From an uncultured Trueperaceae bacterium (GTDB taxonomy: Bacteria; Deinococcota; Deinococci; Deinococcales; Trueperaceae), in the NCBI GenBank assembly GCA_913057165.1, contig CAJXNS010000002.1, positions 1 to 64,000 on the forward strand: DNA of 64,000 bases. The letters run 5' to 3'. The translations under genes were made by a program, and so were the position numbers. Below the pieces are notes generated by a model, which had not been told where the DNA came from, did no database searches, and saw only the letters and a list, made by a program, of their open reading frames with translations. Numbering within the stretch: the stretch's first letter is position 1; each line of letters starts with the position of its first letter. Shown piece by piece: positions 7,907 to 16,125 of the stretch.

Positions 7907-9403
7907 ATGCCGAACTCTTCGCTAGACGAGCAGCGCAACCAACGCCTCAAAAACCTGACGAGCCTAGAAGAGCGAGGCTTCGAGGCATACCCGTACGCCT
8001 ACAAGGTCACCCATACCTTGCAAGCGGTCCAGGACGCCTATGGTCACGCCCAGGCAGGCGATCGGATGGATGACGTGACCGTGCGGGTCGCTGGCAGGGC
8101 CATGACGGTTCGCAACATGGGCAAGGTCGCCTTTGCGACGATGCAAGACCAAAGCGGGCAACTTCAGGCGTTTTTCCAAAAGGATCAACTCGACGGTTAC
8201 AACGCCATCAAGAAGATCGACCTTGGCGACTGGATCGAGGTTGAGGGACCGTTGTTTGTCACCAAAACGGGTGAGCTGACGGTTGACGTGCAGGCGTTCC
8301 GGCCGCTCGTCAAAAGTCTCAGGCCGCTCCCTGATAAGGTCCACGGCCTGACCGACAAAGAGCAGCGCTACCGCCAGCGGCATGTCGACTTAATCGTGAA
8401 TCCCGAAGTCCGTGAGGCGTTCGCGCTGCGCAGCCGCATGATCACCATGATTCGTGAGGCGTTTAACGCCGCAGGCTTCCTTGAGGTCGAAACACCGGTG
8501 CTCCAAGCCGTTCCAGGCGGAGCAGAGGCACGACCGTTCCTCACGCACCACAATGCGCTTGATCACGAGTTCCACTTAAGGATCAGCTTGGAGCTTTACC
8601 TCAAGCGGTTGATTGTCGGGGGTTTTGAAGCCGTGTACGAGATCGGCCGGAACTTCCGCAACGAAGGCATCAGCCTCAAGCACAACCCTGAGTACACGAT
8701 GCTCGAGGCCTACTGGGCGGGTCGTGATTACATCGACATGCTGGAATTCACCGAGCAGACGTACGCATCGATCGTCCGTGAGCTCAAAGGCGGCACAGTC
8801 ATCGAGTGGCAGGGCCAGACGCTGGACTTTACGCCCCCATGGCCGCGGGTGGATTGGACCGGCGCTCTGAAAGAAGCGTCCGGTATGGACGTCGATCCGC
8901 TCGATGAGGACGCGCTTCGCGCTTGGGTCGCTAGCGCCCACGCGCAAGCGGACGAGGATGGCGTGCCGTGGTCGCAACTGCCCCTTAATCAGCTCTACGA
9001 CAAGCTGTACGACCGGTACGTGGAACCGAACATTGTCGGGCCGGTCTTCGTCATGGACCACCCGCTGGCGATCAGCCCACTGGCCAAGGTGCACCGCAGC
9101 CGACCAGGTTTGGTTGAACGGTTTGAGCCGGTCGCGGTGGGGATGGAACTGGGTAACGCCTTTTCTGAATTGAATGACCCGATCGAGCAACGACGTCGCT
9201 TTGAGGCGCAAGCGGCCTTGCGTGAGGCGGGCGACGATGAGGCGCACCGGGTGGACGAAGGGTTCCTAGACGCTCTGGAGTACGGCATGCCGCCGACCGC
9301 CGGTCTGGGCCTAGGGATCGACCGGTTTGCCATGCTGCTGGCTGACGTGCCGAGCATTCGCGATGTCATTTTGTTCCCACTGCTGAAACCTGACGTCGAT
9401 TAG
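7907..9403 (+). CDS. lysS: lysyl-tRNA synthetase, class II
   Basis: This 498-residue enzyme charges tRNA-Lys. The N-terminal OB-fold anticodon-binding domain (about 55-150; RVAGRAMTVRNMGKVAF) precedes a class II catalytic core with motif 2 around RNFRNEG and motif 3 in GLGLGIDRFAML near the C-terminus. Length is normal for bacterial LysS. The start ATG 7907 is preceded by TATCCT at the spacing of a leaderless promoter. Its stop TAG shares four bases (TTAG) with the stop of the small convergent gene. Confidence 0.96.
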   Translation: MPNSSLDEQRNQRLKNLTSLEERGFEAYPYAYKVTHTLQAVQDAYGHAQAGDRMDDVTVRVAGRAMTVRNMGKVAFATMQDQSGQLQAFFQKDQLDGYNAIKKIDLGDWIEVEGPLFVTKTGELTVDVQAFRPLVKSLRPLPDKVHGLTDKEQRYRQRHVDLIVNPEVREAFALRSRMITMIREAFNAAGFLEVETPVLQAVPGGAEARPFLTHHNALDHEFHLRISLELYLKRLIVGGFEAVYEIGRNFRNEGISLKHNPEYTMLEAYWAGRDYIDMLEFTEQTYASIVRELKGGTVIEWQGQTLDFTPPWPRVDWTGALKEASGMDVDPLDEDALRAWVASAHAQADEDGVPWSQLPLNQLYDKLYDRYVEPNIVGPVFVMDHPLAISPLAKVHRSRPGLVERFEPVAVGMELGNAFSELNDPIEQRRRFEAQAALREAGDDEAHRVDEGFLDALEYGMPPTAGLGLGIDRFAMLLADVPSIRDVILFPLLKPDVD

Positions 9404-9600
9404 TGCGACGTCAGTTCGGGAGTCAGCGACGCTTTTGCGCGCTCCCACAGCCGTTCAAACATGCGGTGTTGCAGCGTGGCGCGTTCGTGGCCGCTCAACT
9501 CCGGGTCGGCATCGATTTCGTGCAGTAGGTCGCCAAGATCGTTGAAGCTCCAAGCGTCTGAGCGTTCAACAACGGTGGCGTATTCGCTGTAGGTGGCCAT
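9400..9600 (-). CDS. small conserved-looking hypothetical protein
   Basis: A 66-residue soluble acidic protein beginning MATYSEYATVV and rich in charged helices, including RMFERLWERAKAS near the C-terminus. I do not recognise a family. The start ATG 9600 is preceded by AAGGGG, a weak Shine-Dalgarno; a longer frame to 9702 exists but its extra 34 residues cross a strong hairpin and look non-coding. It ends on the same TTAG tetranucleotide as convergent lysS and lies downstream of glnB on the same strand. Confidence 0.6.
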   Translation of the reverse strand: MATYSEYATVVERSDAWSFNDLGDLLHEIDADPELSGHERATLQHRMFERLWERAKASLTPELTSH

Positions 9601-9697
9601 GTGCGTGCCGCCCCTTCTGGCCTTGGCTGAATGCGCCCAAGGACTGCAGCGTAAGCAGCCGTGACGGTTGCTGTCAGGTTCATTCGTCCCACAAGCG

Positions 9698-9727
9698 TGC
9701 ACCCACCGGGTTGAGCCGGTGGGTGCA
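9698..9727 (-). terminator. perfect 12-bp hairpin downstream of glnB
   Basis: TGCACCCACCGG (9698-9709) pairs with CCGGTGGGTGCA (9716-9727) around a 6-nt loop, with no U tract on either strand. It probably marks the 3' end of the amtB-glnB transcript. Confidence 0.55.
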
Positions 9728-9756
9728 AAGGCTGTGTGTTGCGGCCTGCCCGAGGG

Positions 9757-10110
9757 TTAACTCTGGACGGGCGTCAAGGCGCTGTCGTCGGACTCTCCGG
9801 TGCGGATGCGGACGACACGTTCAAGGGGCTGCACGAAGATCTTGCCGTCACCGACATTGCCTGTGCGCGCAGCTTGCGTGATGGCATCGATGGCCGGCTC
9901 AAGGAACGGTTCGGTGACCGCAATCTCGAGTTTGACCTTCTCGCGGAATTCAACGACGAACTGGCTACCGCGGTAGGTCTCCGTTTGCCCGGCTTGACCG
10001 CCGTGACCACTCACTTTGGAGATGGTGATGCCGCGGACGCCGGCGTCGAACAGGGCCTCCTTGACGGCAGGCAAGCGTTCTGGGCGAATGAGGGCCGTAA
10101 TGAGTTTCAT
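9757..10110 (-). CDS. glnB: nitrogen regulatory protein P-II
   Basis: This 117-residue trimeric signalling protein senses ATP/ADP and 2-oxoglutarate and, when paired with AmtB, blocks ammonium uptake through its T-loop. The B-loop TGNVGDGKIFV and C-terminal RIRTGE are typical. In the T-loop Tyr46 (TYRG) is present, but the position matching E. coli Tyr51, the uridylylation site, is Phe51, so control is probably by metabolite binding only. It is 12 nt after amtB, with AAGGAG as ribosome site, so the pair is an operon of the usual amtB-glnK kind. Confidence 0.94.
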   Translation of the reverse strand: MKLITALIRPERLPAVKEALFDAGVRGITISKVSGHGGQAGQTETYRGSQFVVEFREKVKLEIAVTEPFLEPAIDAITQAARTGNVGDGKIFVQPLERVVRIRTGESDDSALTPVQS

Positions 10111-10122
10111 GGTTGCGTCTCC

Positions 10123-11394
10123 TTAGTCGCCGGAACCGACGAAGACCGGTGCGCCGATACCGTCGTCGTTCGTGTAGGCAGGAATCCCGTGTTCGGCCAC
10201 ATCGAGGCCCATGGCTTCTTCTTCGGCCGACACGCGCAGTCCGACGGTGTACTTGAGGATGGTGAAGATCACGAAGCCGGCCACGAGGGCGGCGGCAGAG
10301 TAGCTGAGGGTGCCCAGCAGCTGGATGCCAAGGTTCGCGCCACCAAAGATCCCCACAGCGGCGGTGCCCCAGATGCCAGCCACGCCGTGCACGCTAATGG
10401 CGCCCACGGGGTCGTCGACGCGCAGGCGGTCGAACATCAGGACGGAGAACACGACGATCGCGCCGCCAATGGCGCCCGCTAGAACGGCGCTCAAGCCGAC
10501 GACCACATCCGGCCCGGCGGTGATGGACACGAGACCACCGAGAACGCCGTTAATCGTCATGGAAATGTCGGGTTTTTTGAACAACGCCCAGCTCACCAGC
10601 AGGGCAGAGATCCCGCCGGCTGCTGCGGCGAGGTTGGTGTTCAAGAAGATGTCCGCCACGGCGGCCGCGTCAGCGGCCGTTGAGAACGCCAGCTGTGACC
10701 CGCCGTTGAAACCGAACCAGCCGATCCACAGCAGGAACACACCCAGGCCGGCGTACGCCAGGTTGTGGCCAGGCATGGCGCGGGCTTTGCCGCCGCTGTA
10801 GCGTCCCATGCGAGGTCCAATCGCAAGGACCGCGCCGAGGGCAGCGAAGCCACCCACTGCGTGCACGACCGAGGAGCCGGCAAAGTCAGCGAAGCCGAGT
10901 TGCGACAGCCAGCCGCCGCCCCACTGCCAGGCGCCCAAGAAGGGGTAGATGAGGCCTGTCATGATGACGCTGAAGATCAGGTAGGCCGCGAACTTCATGC
11001 GGCCACCGATGGCACCCGAGACGATCGTGGCTGCCGTGGCGGCGAAGACCATCTGGAAGAAGAAGTCAGCCGACGGGGCGTAACCGTCAATTTCGAGGGT
11101 GCTTAAGAACAGGCCGGCTCCGGCGTACATGATGGTGTACCCGATCGCCCAGTAGGCGAGACCTGCGACCGCGAAGTCGGCGATGTTCTTCATGAAGATG
11201 TTCACGACGTTGCGGCTGCTGTGCAAGCCAGCTTCAAGCAGCGCGAATCCTGGCTGCATGAAGGCGACCAGCAGGGCCGCAATCAGGAACATCATGGTGT
11301 CGAGCGCGTACGCCACTTCGGCTACCGGTTCTTGGGCGAGGCCGAAGGACGAGGCGGTCAACACGGCAAGGGTGAGGGCGTGCCTCCGAAACAT
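10123..11394 (-). CDS. amtB: ammonium transporter
   Basis: A 423-residue ammonium channel with a cleavable signal peptide (about 1-20) and some eleven transmembrane helices. The periplasmic entrance and pore are recognisable in FALLEAGLHSSRNVVNI and in the histidine-bearing segments SSVVHAVGG and SVHGVAGIWG, where the twin pore histidines lie. The short cytoplasmic tail would receive the P-II T-loop. The start ATG has AAGGAGG upstream, and a strong sigma-70-like promoter lies 49-78 nt before it. Length is normal. Confidence 0.95.
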   Translation of the reverse strand: MFRRHALTLAVLTASSFGLAQEPVAEVAYALDTMMFLIAALLVAFMQPGFALLEAGLHSSRNVVNIFMKNIADFAVAGLAYWAIGYTIMYAGAGLFLSTLEIDGYAPSADFFFQMVFAATAATIVSGAIGGRMKFAAYLIFSVIMTGLIYPFLGAWQWGGGWLSQLGFADFAGSSVVHAVGGFAALGAVLAIGPRMGRYSGGKARAMPGHNLAYAGLGVFLLWIGWFGFNGGSQLAFSTAADAAAVADIFLNTNLAAAAGGISALLVSWALFKKPDISMTINGVLGGLVSITAGPDVVVGLSAVLAGAIGGAIVVFSVLMFDRLRVDDPVGAISVHGVAGIWGTAAVGIFGGANLGIQLLGTLSYSAAALVAGFVIFTILKYTVGLRVSAEEEAMGLDVAEHGIPAYTNDDGIGAPVFVGSGD

Positions 11395-11442
11395 GGTGTA
11401 CCTCCTTGGTGCGGTCGGGCACGTCTGCGCGACCTAAGGCAC

Positions 11443-11472
11443 ACCATAGTCAAAGAATTTGCACGTTGTCAA
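11443..11472 (-). promoter_or_regulatory. amtB promoter
   Basis: On the minus strand TTGACA (11467-11472) and TATGGT (11443-11448) are 18 bp apart, a near-consensus housekeeping promoter. A second TTGACA occurs 23 bp further upstream (11490-11495), each preceded by a run of T. This is one of the few promoters in the window with a clear -35 box, and it produces an mRNA with a leader. Confidence 0.65.
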
Positions 11473-11600
11473 TAAAAAAGATGCAATCTTGTCAAAAAAC
11501 GCTGTGCAAAATGCAATAAATTGCCCATCTTGTAAATTCATGTTCATTCATATTTCGCAACAAGACAAGATTTTTTGTGCGCAGATGCACTGGTGGGTAT
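11473..11600. other. AT-rich stretch upstream of amtB with inverted repeats
   Basis: This stretch is far more AT-rich than its surroundings and holds no gene. It contains AATCTTGTC near 11486-11494 and its complement GACAAGATT at 11564-11572, plus repeated TGCAA/TTGCA words. It could be a nitrogen-control region that bends or binds regulators upstream of the amtB promoter. Confidence 0.4.
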
Positions 11601-11603
11601 CCA

Positions 11604-11638
11604 AAAAAGCCCTTCAGGGGTATCCCAAAGGGCTTTTT
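11604..11638. terminator. bidirectional terminator downstream of the nucleotidyltransferase gene
   Basis: AAAAAGCCCTT (11604-11614) pairs with AAGGGCTTTTT (11628-11638), and the loop contains a small GGG/CCC stack. Read on the minus strand, the run of T from 11608 to 11603 gives a U tract after the gene ending at 11661. Confidence 0.85.
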
Positions 11639-11660
11639 CGACCCAAAAATGATCAACCGG

Positions 11661-12716
11661 CTACTTCAAGTGCACCTGCGCATGATCGCCTAGCACCAAG
11701 CCGTGCCCGCGATCACCCCCACCCTCGACCCGGACATCGTTACCAACCAAGCACCCCACCAAAGGCGCATCCAACCCAGCCACCACACAGCGTTCACCGA
11801 TCACCGAATCCTGCACCGTCACTCCACGCACGGTTGAACCGGCCCCCAAGCTCACATCCGGACCGAGCGTCGCCCCTTCCACAACGGCGCCCTCACCCAC
11901 CACCACAGGACCCACCAACGTCGCGTTGCGCACCTCAGCACCTTCACCGATGACAACCGCACCCGAAACGGTCACCTCATTGCCCACCGTCCCCTGCAGA
12001 CCCTCCGGTAGACGCTCAAGGACCAACCGGTTGGCCGACAGAATCTCAGGTGGACGGCCCGTATCCCGCCACCAACCCTCAAGGCGTACGCCGAGCACCG
12101 TATCGCCACGTTGCACCAACCGCTGCACCGCATCGGTGATCTGATACTCACCCTTCGCCCCTGGCTGAAGCCCATCGATCGCTTCATGGATTTCCGGACC
12201 GAACACGTACACGCCCGCAACAGCCAGGTTGCTTTTCGGATGCTCAGGCTTTTCAACCAACGCCGTCACCCGGTCGCCAGCCACCTCGGCAACCCCAAAA
12301 GAACGTGGGTCGTCCACCTCAATCAAACCCATCACGGCACTCACCCCTGGCCGGTACTGCGCCACAAACGACCGCAAATCTCGCTCGAATAAGTTGTCCG
12401 CCAAGTACATCACGAACGGATCCTGGCCCAGAAACGGCTGCGCCGTCTCCACGGCATGCGCCAAGCCAAGCGGCGCATCCTGCGTCACGAACGTGACCGG
12501 GACGGAGACATCGAGACCGTCGACGGTCTCTTGCAGCCCTCCGATCGTTTCTGGGGACACGATGATGCCTACTTCTTCCACGCCGGCATCCACCAAAGCC
12601 TCAATCGCATAGGCCAGCAAAGGCCGGTTCGCGACCGGAATACTCGACTTCGGACGTAAGCTGGTCAGCGGGCGCAGCCGAGTGCCCAAGCCCGCCGCAA
12701 GAATCAAACCTTTCAT
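11661..12716 (-). CDS. glucose-1-phosphate thymidylyltransferase-like sugar nucleotidyltransferase
   Basis: This 351-residue enzyme has an N-terminal nucleotidyltransferase domain (1 to about 235) opening with LAAGLGTRLRPLTSLRPKS, the phosphate-binding signature. A C-terminal left-handed beta-helix (about 245-350) shows repeating GEGAEV/GNEVTV hexapeptides. It resembles the long RmlA/GlmU-like type that makes dTDP- or UDP-sugars; the exact sugar cannot be told. AAGGAG precedes ATG 12716. It is divergent from the GldC-like gene, and no other deoxysugar genes are close. Confidence 0.83.
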   Translation of the reverse strand: MKGLILAAGLGTRLRPLTSLRPKSSIPVANRPLLAYAIEALVDAGVEEVGIIVSPETIGGLQETVDGLDVSVPVTFVTQDAPLGLAHAVETAQPFLGQDPFVMYLADNLFERDLRSFVAQYRPGVSAVMGLIEVDDPRSFGVAEVAGDRVTALVEKPEHPKSNLAVAGVYVFGPEIHEAIDGLQPGAKGEYQITDAVQRLVQRGDTVLGVRLEGWWRDTGRPPEILSANRLVLERLPEGLQGTVGNEVTVSGAVVIGEGAEVRNATLVGPVVVGEGAVVEGATLGPDVSLGAGSTVRGVTVQDSVIGERCVVAGLDAPLVGCLVGNDVRVEGGGDRGHGLVLGDHAQVHLK

Positions 12717-12786
12717 GGGTCACACTCCTTAGTTACGCGACGATACCGTAGTCAACCAGGCCGCCCGGCTGCCGGTTTGGCACGGG

Positions 12787-12792
12787 TAGCAT
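12787..12792 (+). promoter_or_regulatory. -10 box of the GldC-like gene, leaderless type
   Basis: TAGCAT is 6 nt upstream of ATG 12799. Confidence 0.55.
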
Positions 12793-12798
12793 GACCCC

Positions 12799-13158
12799 AT
12801 GGCCACCAAACACAGCGACATCCGACTGTCCGTCGCCATGGACGATAGTGGCGTGACCGGCATCACCTGGGAGGCCGATGAAGCCCCCGAGCCAGGTCCC
12901 CAAAACGCCGACGCCATGCTGCTCGCACTATGGGACCCAGAAGCGCGCAATGCTCTGCGTATCGACCTTTGGACGCAACAGATGACGGTAGAAGACATGA
13001 ACGATTTCATGTTTCAAACCCTGTTGACGTTGGCTGACACGTACCAAAGCGCCACGCAAAACAAAGACCTCATGGCAGAAATCAAAACCTTTGCTCGCGA
13101 GTTTGCCGACAAGGCATCCGCTGCCGAACGCAAGGCACAAGGCCGGCCATCCGCTTAA
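12799..13158 (+). CDS. gldC: GldC-family protein
   Basis: A 119-residue soluble protein matching the pattern of the gliding-motility-associated GldC family: a short N-terminal beta strand, then DAMLLALWD, the diagnostic LRIDLWTQQM (about 53-62), a FQTLLTLADTYQSAT helix, and a charged C-terminal helix. GldC was named in Bacteroidota but homologues without gliding genes are widespread, so motility should not be inferred. A leaderless-type -10 box precedes it. Its TAA stop overlaps the reading frame of the next gene, which lacks an ordinary start. Confidence 0.75.
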   Translation: MATKHSDIRLSVAMDDSGVTGITWEADEAPEPGPQNADAMLLALWDPEARNALRIDLWTQQMTVEDMNDFMFQTLLTLADTYQSATQNKDLMAEIKTFAREFADKASAAERKAQGRPSA

Positions 13159-13913
13159 ACATCCTCATCATCGGCGCCGGCTGGCTCGGACGCCATCTCG
13201 CAGAACACCTCAGCGGCAGGGGCCATCACGTCGTCACCACGAGCCGTCGCGGCAGGCCGTATAGCGACATCAAACTCGACCTGAACCAGGTGGAAGTGGA
13301 CGACCTTGAGCACCTGACCGCCGGCGTGGACCGCGTCGTGGCCACCGTGCCGCCCACCCCACTTGGAGACACCATCGGCGACGCGTATCAGCGCCTCGCG
13401 GACGGTGCACGCAGCGTGCCACACCTCGTGCATACCAGCAGCACCGGCGTGTACGCCAAGACGACCAGCCATCCCATTGTCACTGAAGCCAGTGGCCCGT
13501 TCGCCAGCACCCCGCGAGCAGGGCGCCTCCTCGCAGCCGAACGCGCCGTGCGTCACCACCCGCACGCCACCGTCTTTAGGCTGGCTGGCCTCATCGGTCC
13601 AGACCGCCATCCCATCGAGCGGATGGCCGGCCAACCCCGCCCCGGAGGCGGAGCGCCCGTCAACCTCATCCACCGTGACGACGTGACGGCGGCCATCACC
13701 CTGACCCTCACGCAAGGCGGCCCACCGGGCATCTTCAACCTTGCTGCAGACGAGCACCCCACCCGCGAGGCGTACTACACCCATGAGGCCGCCCAGCGTT
13801 CGGTTGAAGCCCCACGCTTTGACGGGACACCCGACCCCGGGGCGGTTGTGACCTCAGATGCGTTCAAGCGCGCGACCGGCTGGACCCCCAAGCACCCACT
13901 TTCAACCCCATAA
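13149..13913 (+). CDS. SDR-type NAD(P)-binding epimerase/dehydratase, YeeZ-like, non-canonical start
   Basis: The frame encodes a Rossmann fold of about 254 residues. The dinucleotide motif LIIGAGWLG is at 13164-13190, followed by a HTSSTGVYA active-site strand and RLAGLIGP, as in the SDR_a4/YeeZ group. The problem is the start: in this frame there is no ATG, GTG or TTG between 13101 and 13290, and starting at GTG 13290 would delete the nucleotide-binding motif. The best candidate is ATC 13149, giving a protein that begins (M)RLNILIIG, with AAGG six bases upstream; a -1 frameshift out of gldC near 13155 is the alternative. A sequencing error is also possible. Confidence 0.7.
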   Translation: MRLNILIIGAGWLGRHLAEHLSGRGHHVVTTSRRGRPYSDIKLDLNQVEVDDLEHLTAGVDRVVATVPPTPLGDTIGDAYQRLADGARSVPHLVHTSSTGVYAKTTSHPIVTEASGPFASTPRAGRLLAAERAVRHHPHATVFRLAGLIGPDRHPIERMAGQPRPGGGAPVNLIHRDDVTAAITLTLTQGGPPGIFNLAADEHPTREAYYTHEAAQRSVEAPRFDGTPDPGAVVTSDAFKRATGWTPKHPLSTP

Positions 13914-13951
13914 AGGTAGGCCACCCACCGGAACGAACCCCGCCTGTCCAT

Positions 13952-13957
13952 TAGTCT
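13952..13957 (+). promoter_or_regulatory. -10 box of the beta-propeller gene, leaderless type
   Basis: TAGTCT ends 6 nt before ATG 13964. Confidence 0.5.
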
Positions 13958-13963
13958 AGTGGC

Positions 13964-15280
13964 ATGCTTACCCGCGTCGTCTTGTTCCCCCGCCGCCTGA
14001 GGCTCGCGTTCGCTGTCACACTCGCGGCCCTCACGGGCCTGGCCGTGACGCAAGACGCCCCAGCCATCCCCATTCCAACCAACCTCGCGTACGTCGCACC
14101 CAGCGGTGCGTTGGTGACCCAAACCCCGGGCGGTGAAACCCAAACACACGGCCGCGACGGGGCACGCTACGCCTTTCCCGCCTGGTCACCCGACGGCCAA
14201 CAACTGGCCACCATCGAACGCGAAGGCACCCGCGCTCGCGCCGTCGTGTTCACCCTGAATCAAGCCAGCAGCACACGTGAGGTGCTCCTCGACGACCCTC
14301 AGCGGGCGGTCATCTACCTCGATTGGCGCGACGACGGCCAAGCGGTCTACCTCCTCACCAACCACCCAAGCGGCCGGTACGCCCTGATCGAAGCCACCCG
14401 CGATGGCACCCGAGAGCTCACCACCGGCGCGCCCTTGTTCTGGCACGAGGCACCCGACGGCACCCTCGCGGTACACCTGCAAAACGCCGATGGGGATCAA
14501 AGCTTCCTGCTCAACCCGACCACCGGAGCGGTCACACCGCTCGACCCAGCCGGCCCGTACCGCAGTCCCGCCGTCTCCCGTAGCGGACGCTGGCTTGCCG
14601 GCACCGTGCAACCGTTCGGCAGCGCCCGCATCGACGTCAGGCGTCTACCGGTAGGCACGGCCGAGAGCGCCCGACGTCAGCTTGACTATGCCGGCCTGAC
14701 CGCCTTCGCGTGGAGCCCGCAAGGCCCCGACCGACTGGCGGTCATCCGGCCACTCGTCAACGCCCCGCACGCGTTCGGCCCGCTCGGCATCCTTGACGCA
14801 GAAGACGGCCTTTATGAGCCCGTCACCGATGCGAGCGTCCTCGCGTTCTGGTGGTCGCCCGCGGGTGACCAAATCATGTTTGTGGCCAGCGACCCGCCCG
14901 GTCAGGACAACGTCGCTGAAGGCGGTCCTCGCGGACCGGTCCTGGCAAGCGCAATGCCCACCGCAGCACCCACGCCCGCACCCAAGCGCGTCCAACAAAA
15001 CACCCCCGGCTTTCGTGTCGGTGTTGCAGGCCCAGGGGACGGTGACGCCACGTGGCTCGGCGGGGTGCGACCCAGCGGGCGCTTTCTGGCTGAACAACTG
15101 CCCTTCTTCGATCAGTACGCACGCAGCCACCGGGCGTGGTCACACGACGGCGCCATGTTCGTTCTTCCTGCCTTGGACGCAAGCGGTGCAGCGCGGCTCC
15201 TGCTGATCAACCCAAGCGAAGGCCGCATGATGGAAGGGCCGTACGGCAGTATGCCGTCTTGGTCGCCCGTCGCCCCCTAA
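13964..15280 (+). CDS. secreted TolB-like beta-propeller protein
   Basis: A 438-residue protein with a signal peptide (about 1-30, ending near GLAVTQ). Repeated motifs such as FPAWSPDGQQLATI, YLDWRDDGQAVYLL, FAWSPQGPDRLAVI and FWWSPAGDQIMFV are characteristic WD40-like/TolB blades, giving a propeller of about six or seven blades. A Pro/Ala-rich linker (about 325-345) splits the last blades. No catalytic domain is visible. The role is unknown; scaffold or ligand-binding functions in the envelope are typical. Its stop shares CTAA with convergent aguB. Confidence 0.7.
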   Translation: MLTRVVLFPRRLRLAFAVTLAALTGLAVTQDAPAIPIPTNLAYVAPSGALVTQTPGGETQTHGRDGARYAFPAWSPDGQQLATIEREGTRARAVVFTLNQASSTREVLLDDPQRAVIYLDWRDDGQAVYLLTNHPSGRYALIEATRDGTRELTTGAPLFWHEAPDGTLAVHLQNADGDQSFLLNPTTGAVTPLDPAGPYRSPAVSRSGRWLAGTVQPFGSARIDVRRLPVGTAESARRQLDYAGLTAFAWSPQGPDRLAVIRPLVNAPHAFGPLGILDAEDGLYEPVTDASVLAFWWSPAGDQIMFVASDPPGQDNVAEGGPRGPVLASAMPTAAPTPAPKRVQQNTPGFRVGVAGPGDGDATWLGGVRPSGRFLAEQLPFFDQYARSHRAWSHDGAMFVLPALDASGAARLLLINPSEGRMMEGPYGSMPSWSPVAP

Positions 15281-16125
15281 GGGGTCTCGGTCAGGCCGCC
15301 GTAAAGCTCGGGACGACGGTCACGAAACCAACCAAAGCCAGCCCGGTTCCGGCGCGCCCAGGCCAAATCAAGCTCGGCCTGCCAAACGCCAGGCGAAGCG
15401 TCCGCCACGACCGCCAACTCGCCGTACGGATCGGCCACAAACGAACCGCCGTAATACGACGCGTCCGCTTCCACACCCACCCGGTTTGACGCCACGACAT
15501 ACACGCTGTTCACCACCGCATGCCCCACCATCGCGCGGGTCCACAGCGGCTGCGTGTCGATCGCACCCACCTCCTCAGGTTCACTACCGATCGTCGATGG
15601 GTAAAAGATCGCGTCTGCGCCTGACAGCGTCAACAGCCGAGCCACCTCAGGAAACCACTGCTCCCAACACACCGCAAAACCAAGCCGGCCCAGCGACGTA
15701 CTGACCGCCTTGATGGGCGTGGCCCCGGGCCGAAAGTAGTACTTCTCCTGGTACCCAGGACCGTCTGGAATGTGCGCTTTACGGTGCACATGCACGAGCG
15801 ACCCGTCGCGCTCAACGACCGCCAACGTGTCGAAGTAGTGCGGACCGTCCCGCTCGAACACCGTCACAGGCAGCAGCACGTCATGCGCTGCGGCTAGGCG
15901 CTGCATGCGCTTCAAAACCGGATGGCGGTCAAGGGGGGCAGCCAGCTCAAACGCCTCCTCACGCTGCTGGTTGGGGAAGTAAAGCGACGCGAAAAACTCC
16001 GGTAGAACGGCCAGCTTCGCGCCGCCTTCCGCAGCATCCACCACCAGCGCTTCCGCCTGGTCAAGGTTGGTGTTCACGTCAGCCGTGGAAGCCATCTGGA
16101 TGACGGCAGCAGAAAACCTATCCAT
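15277..16125 (-). CDS. aguB: N-carbamoylputrescine amidase
   Basis: This 282-residue member of the nitrilase superfamily hydrolyses N-carbamoylputrescine to putrescine, CO2 and ammonia. The Glu-Lys-Cys triad is seen as Glu43 (VLPEFFASLYF), Lys116 (VHRKAHIPDGPGY) and Cys153 (VCWEQWFPE). The EKYYFRPG segment is characteristic of the AguB branch. It overlaps the upstream aguA by 8 bases, so both are co-translated. The next step back, agmatine, comes from speA at 17160. Confidence 0.93.
   Translation of the reverse strand: MDRFSAAVIQMASTADVNTNLDQAEALVVDAAEGGAKLAVLPEFFASLYFPNQQREEAFELAAPLDRHPVLKRMQRLAAAHDVLLPVTVFERDGPHYFDTLAVVERDGSLVHVHRKAHIPDGPGYQEKYYFRPGATPIKAVSTSLGRLGFAVCWEQWFPEVARLLTLSGADAIFYPSTIGSEPEEVGAIDTQPLWTRAMVGHAVVNSVYVVASNRVGVEADASYYGGSFVADPYGELAVVADASPGVWQAELDLAWARRNRAGFGWFRDRRPELYGGLTETP

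Noticed and set aside
9736-10482. Plus-strand frame of 248 codons opposite glnB and amtB
   Set aside because: Both opposite-strand genes are certain; the translation has no recognisable domain.
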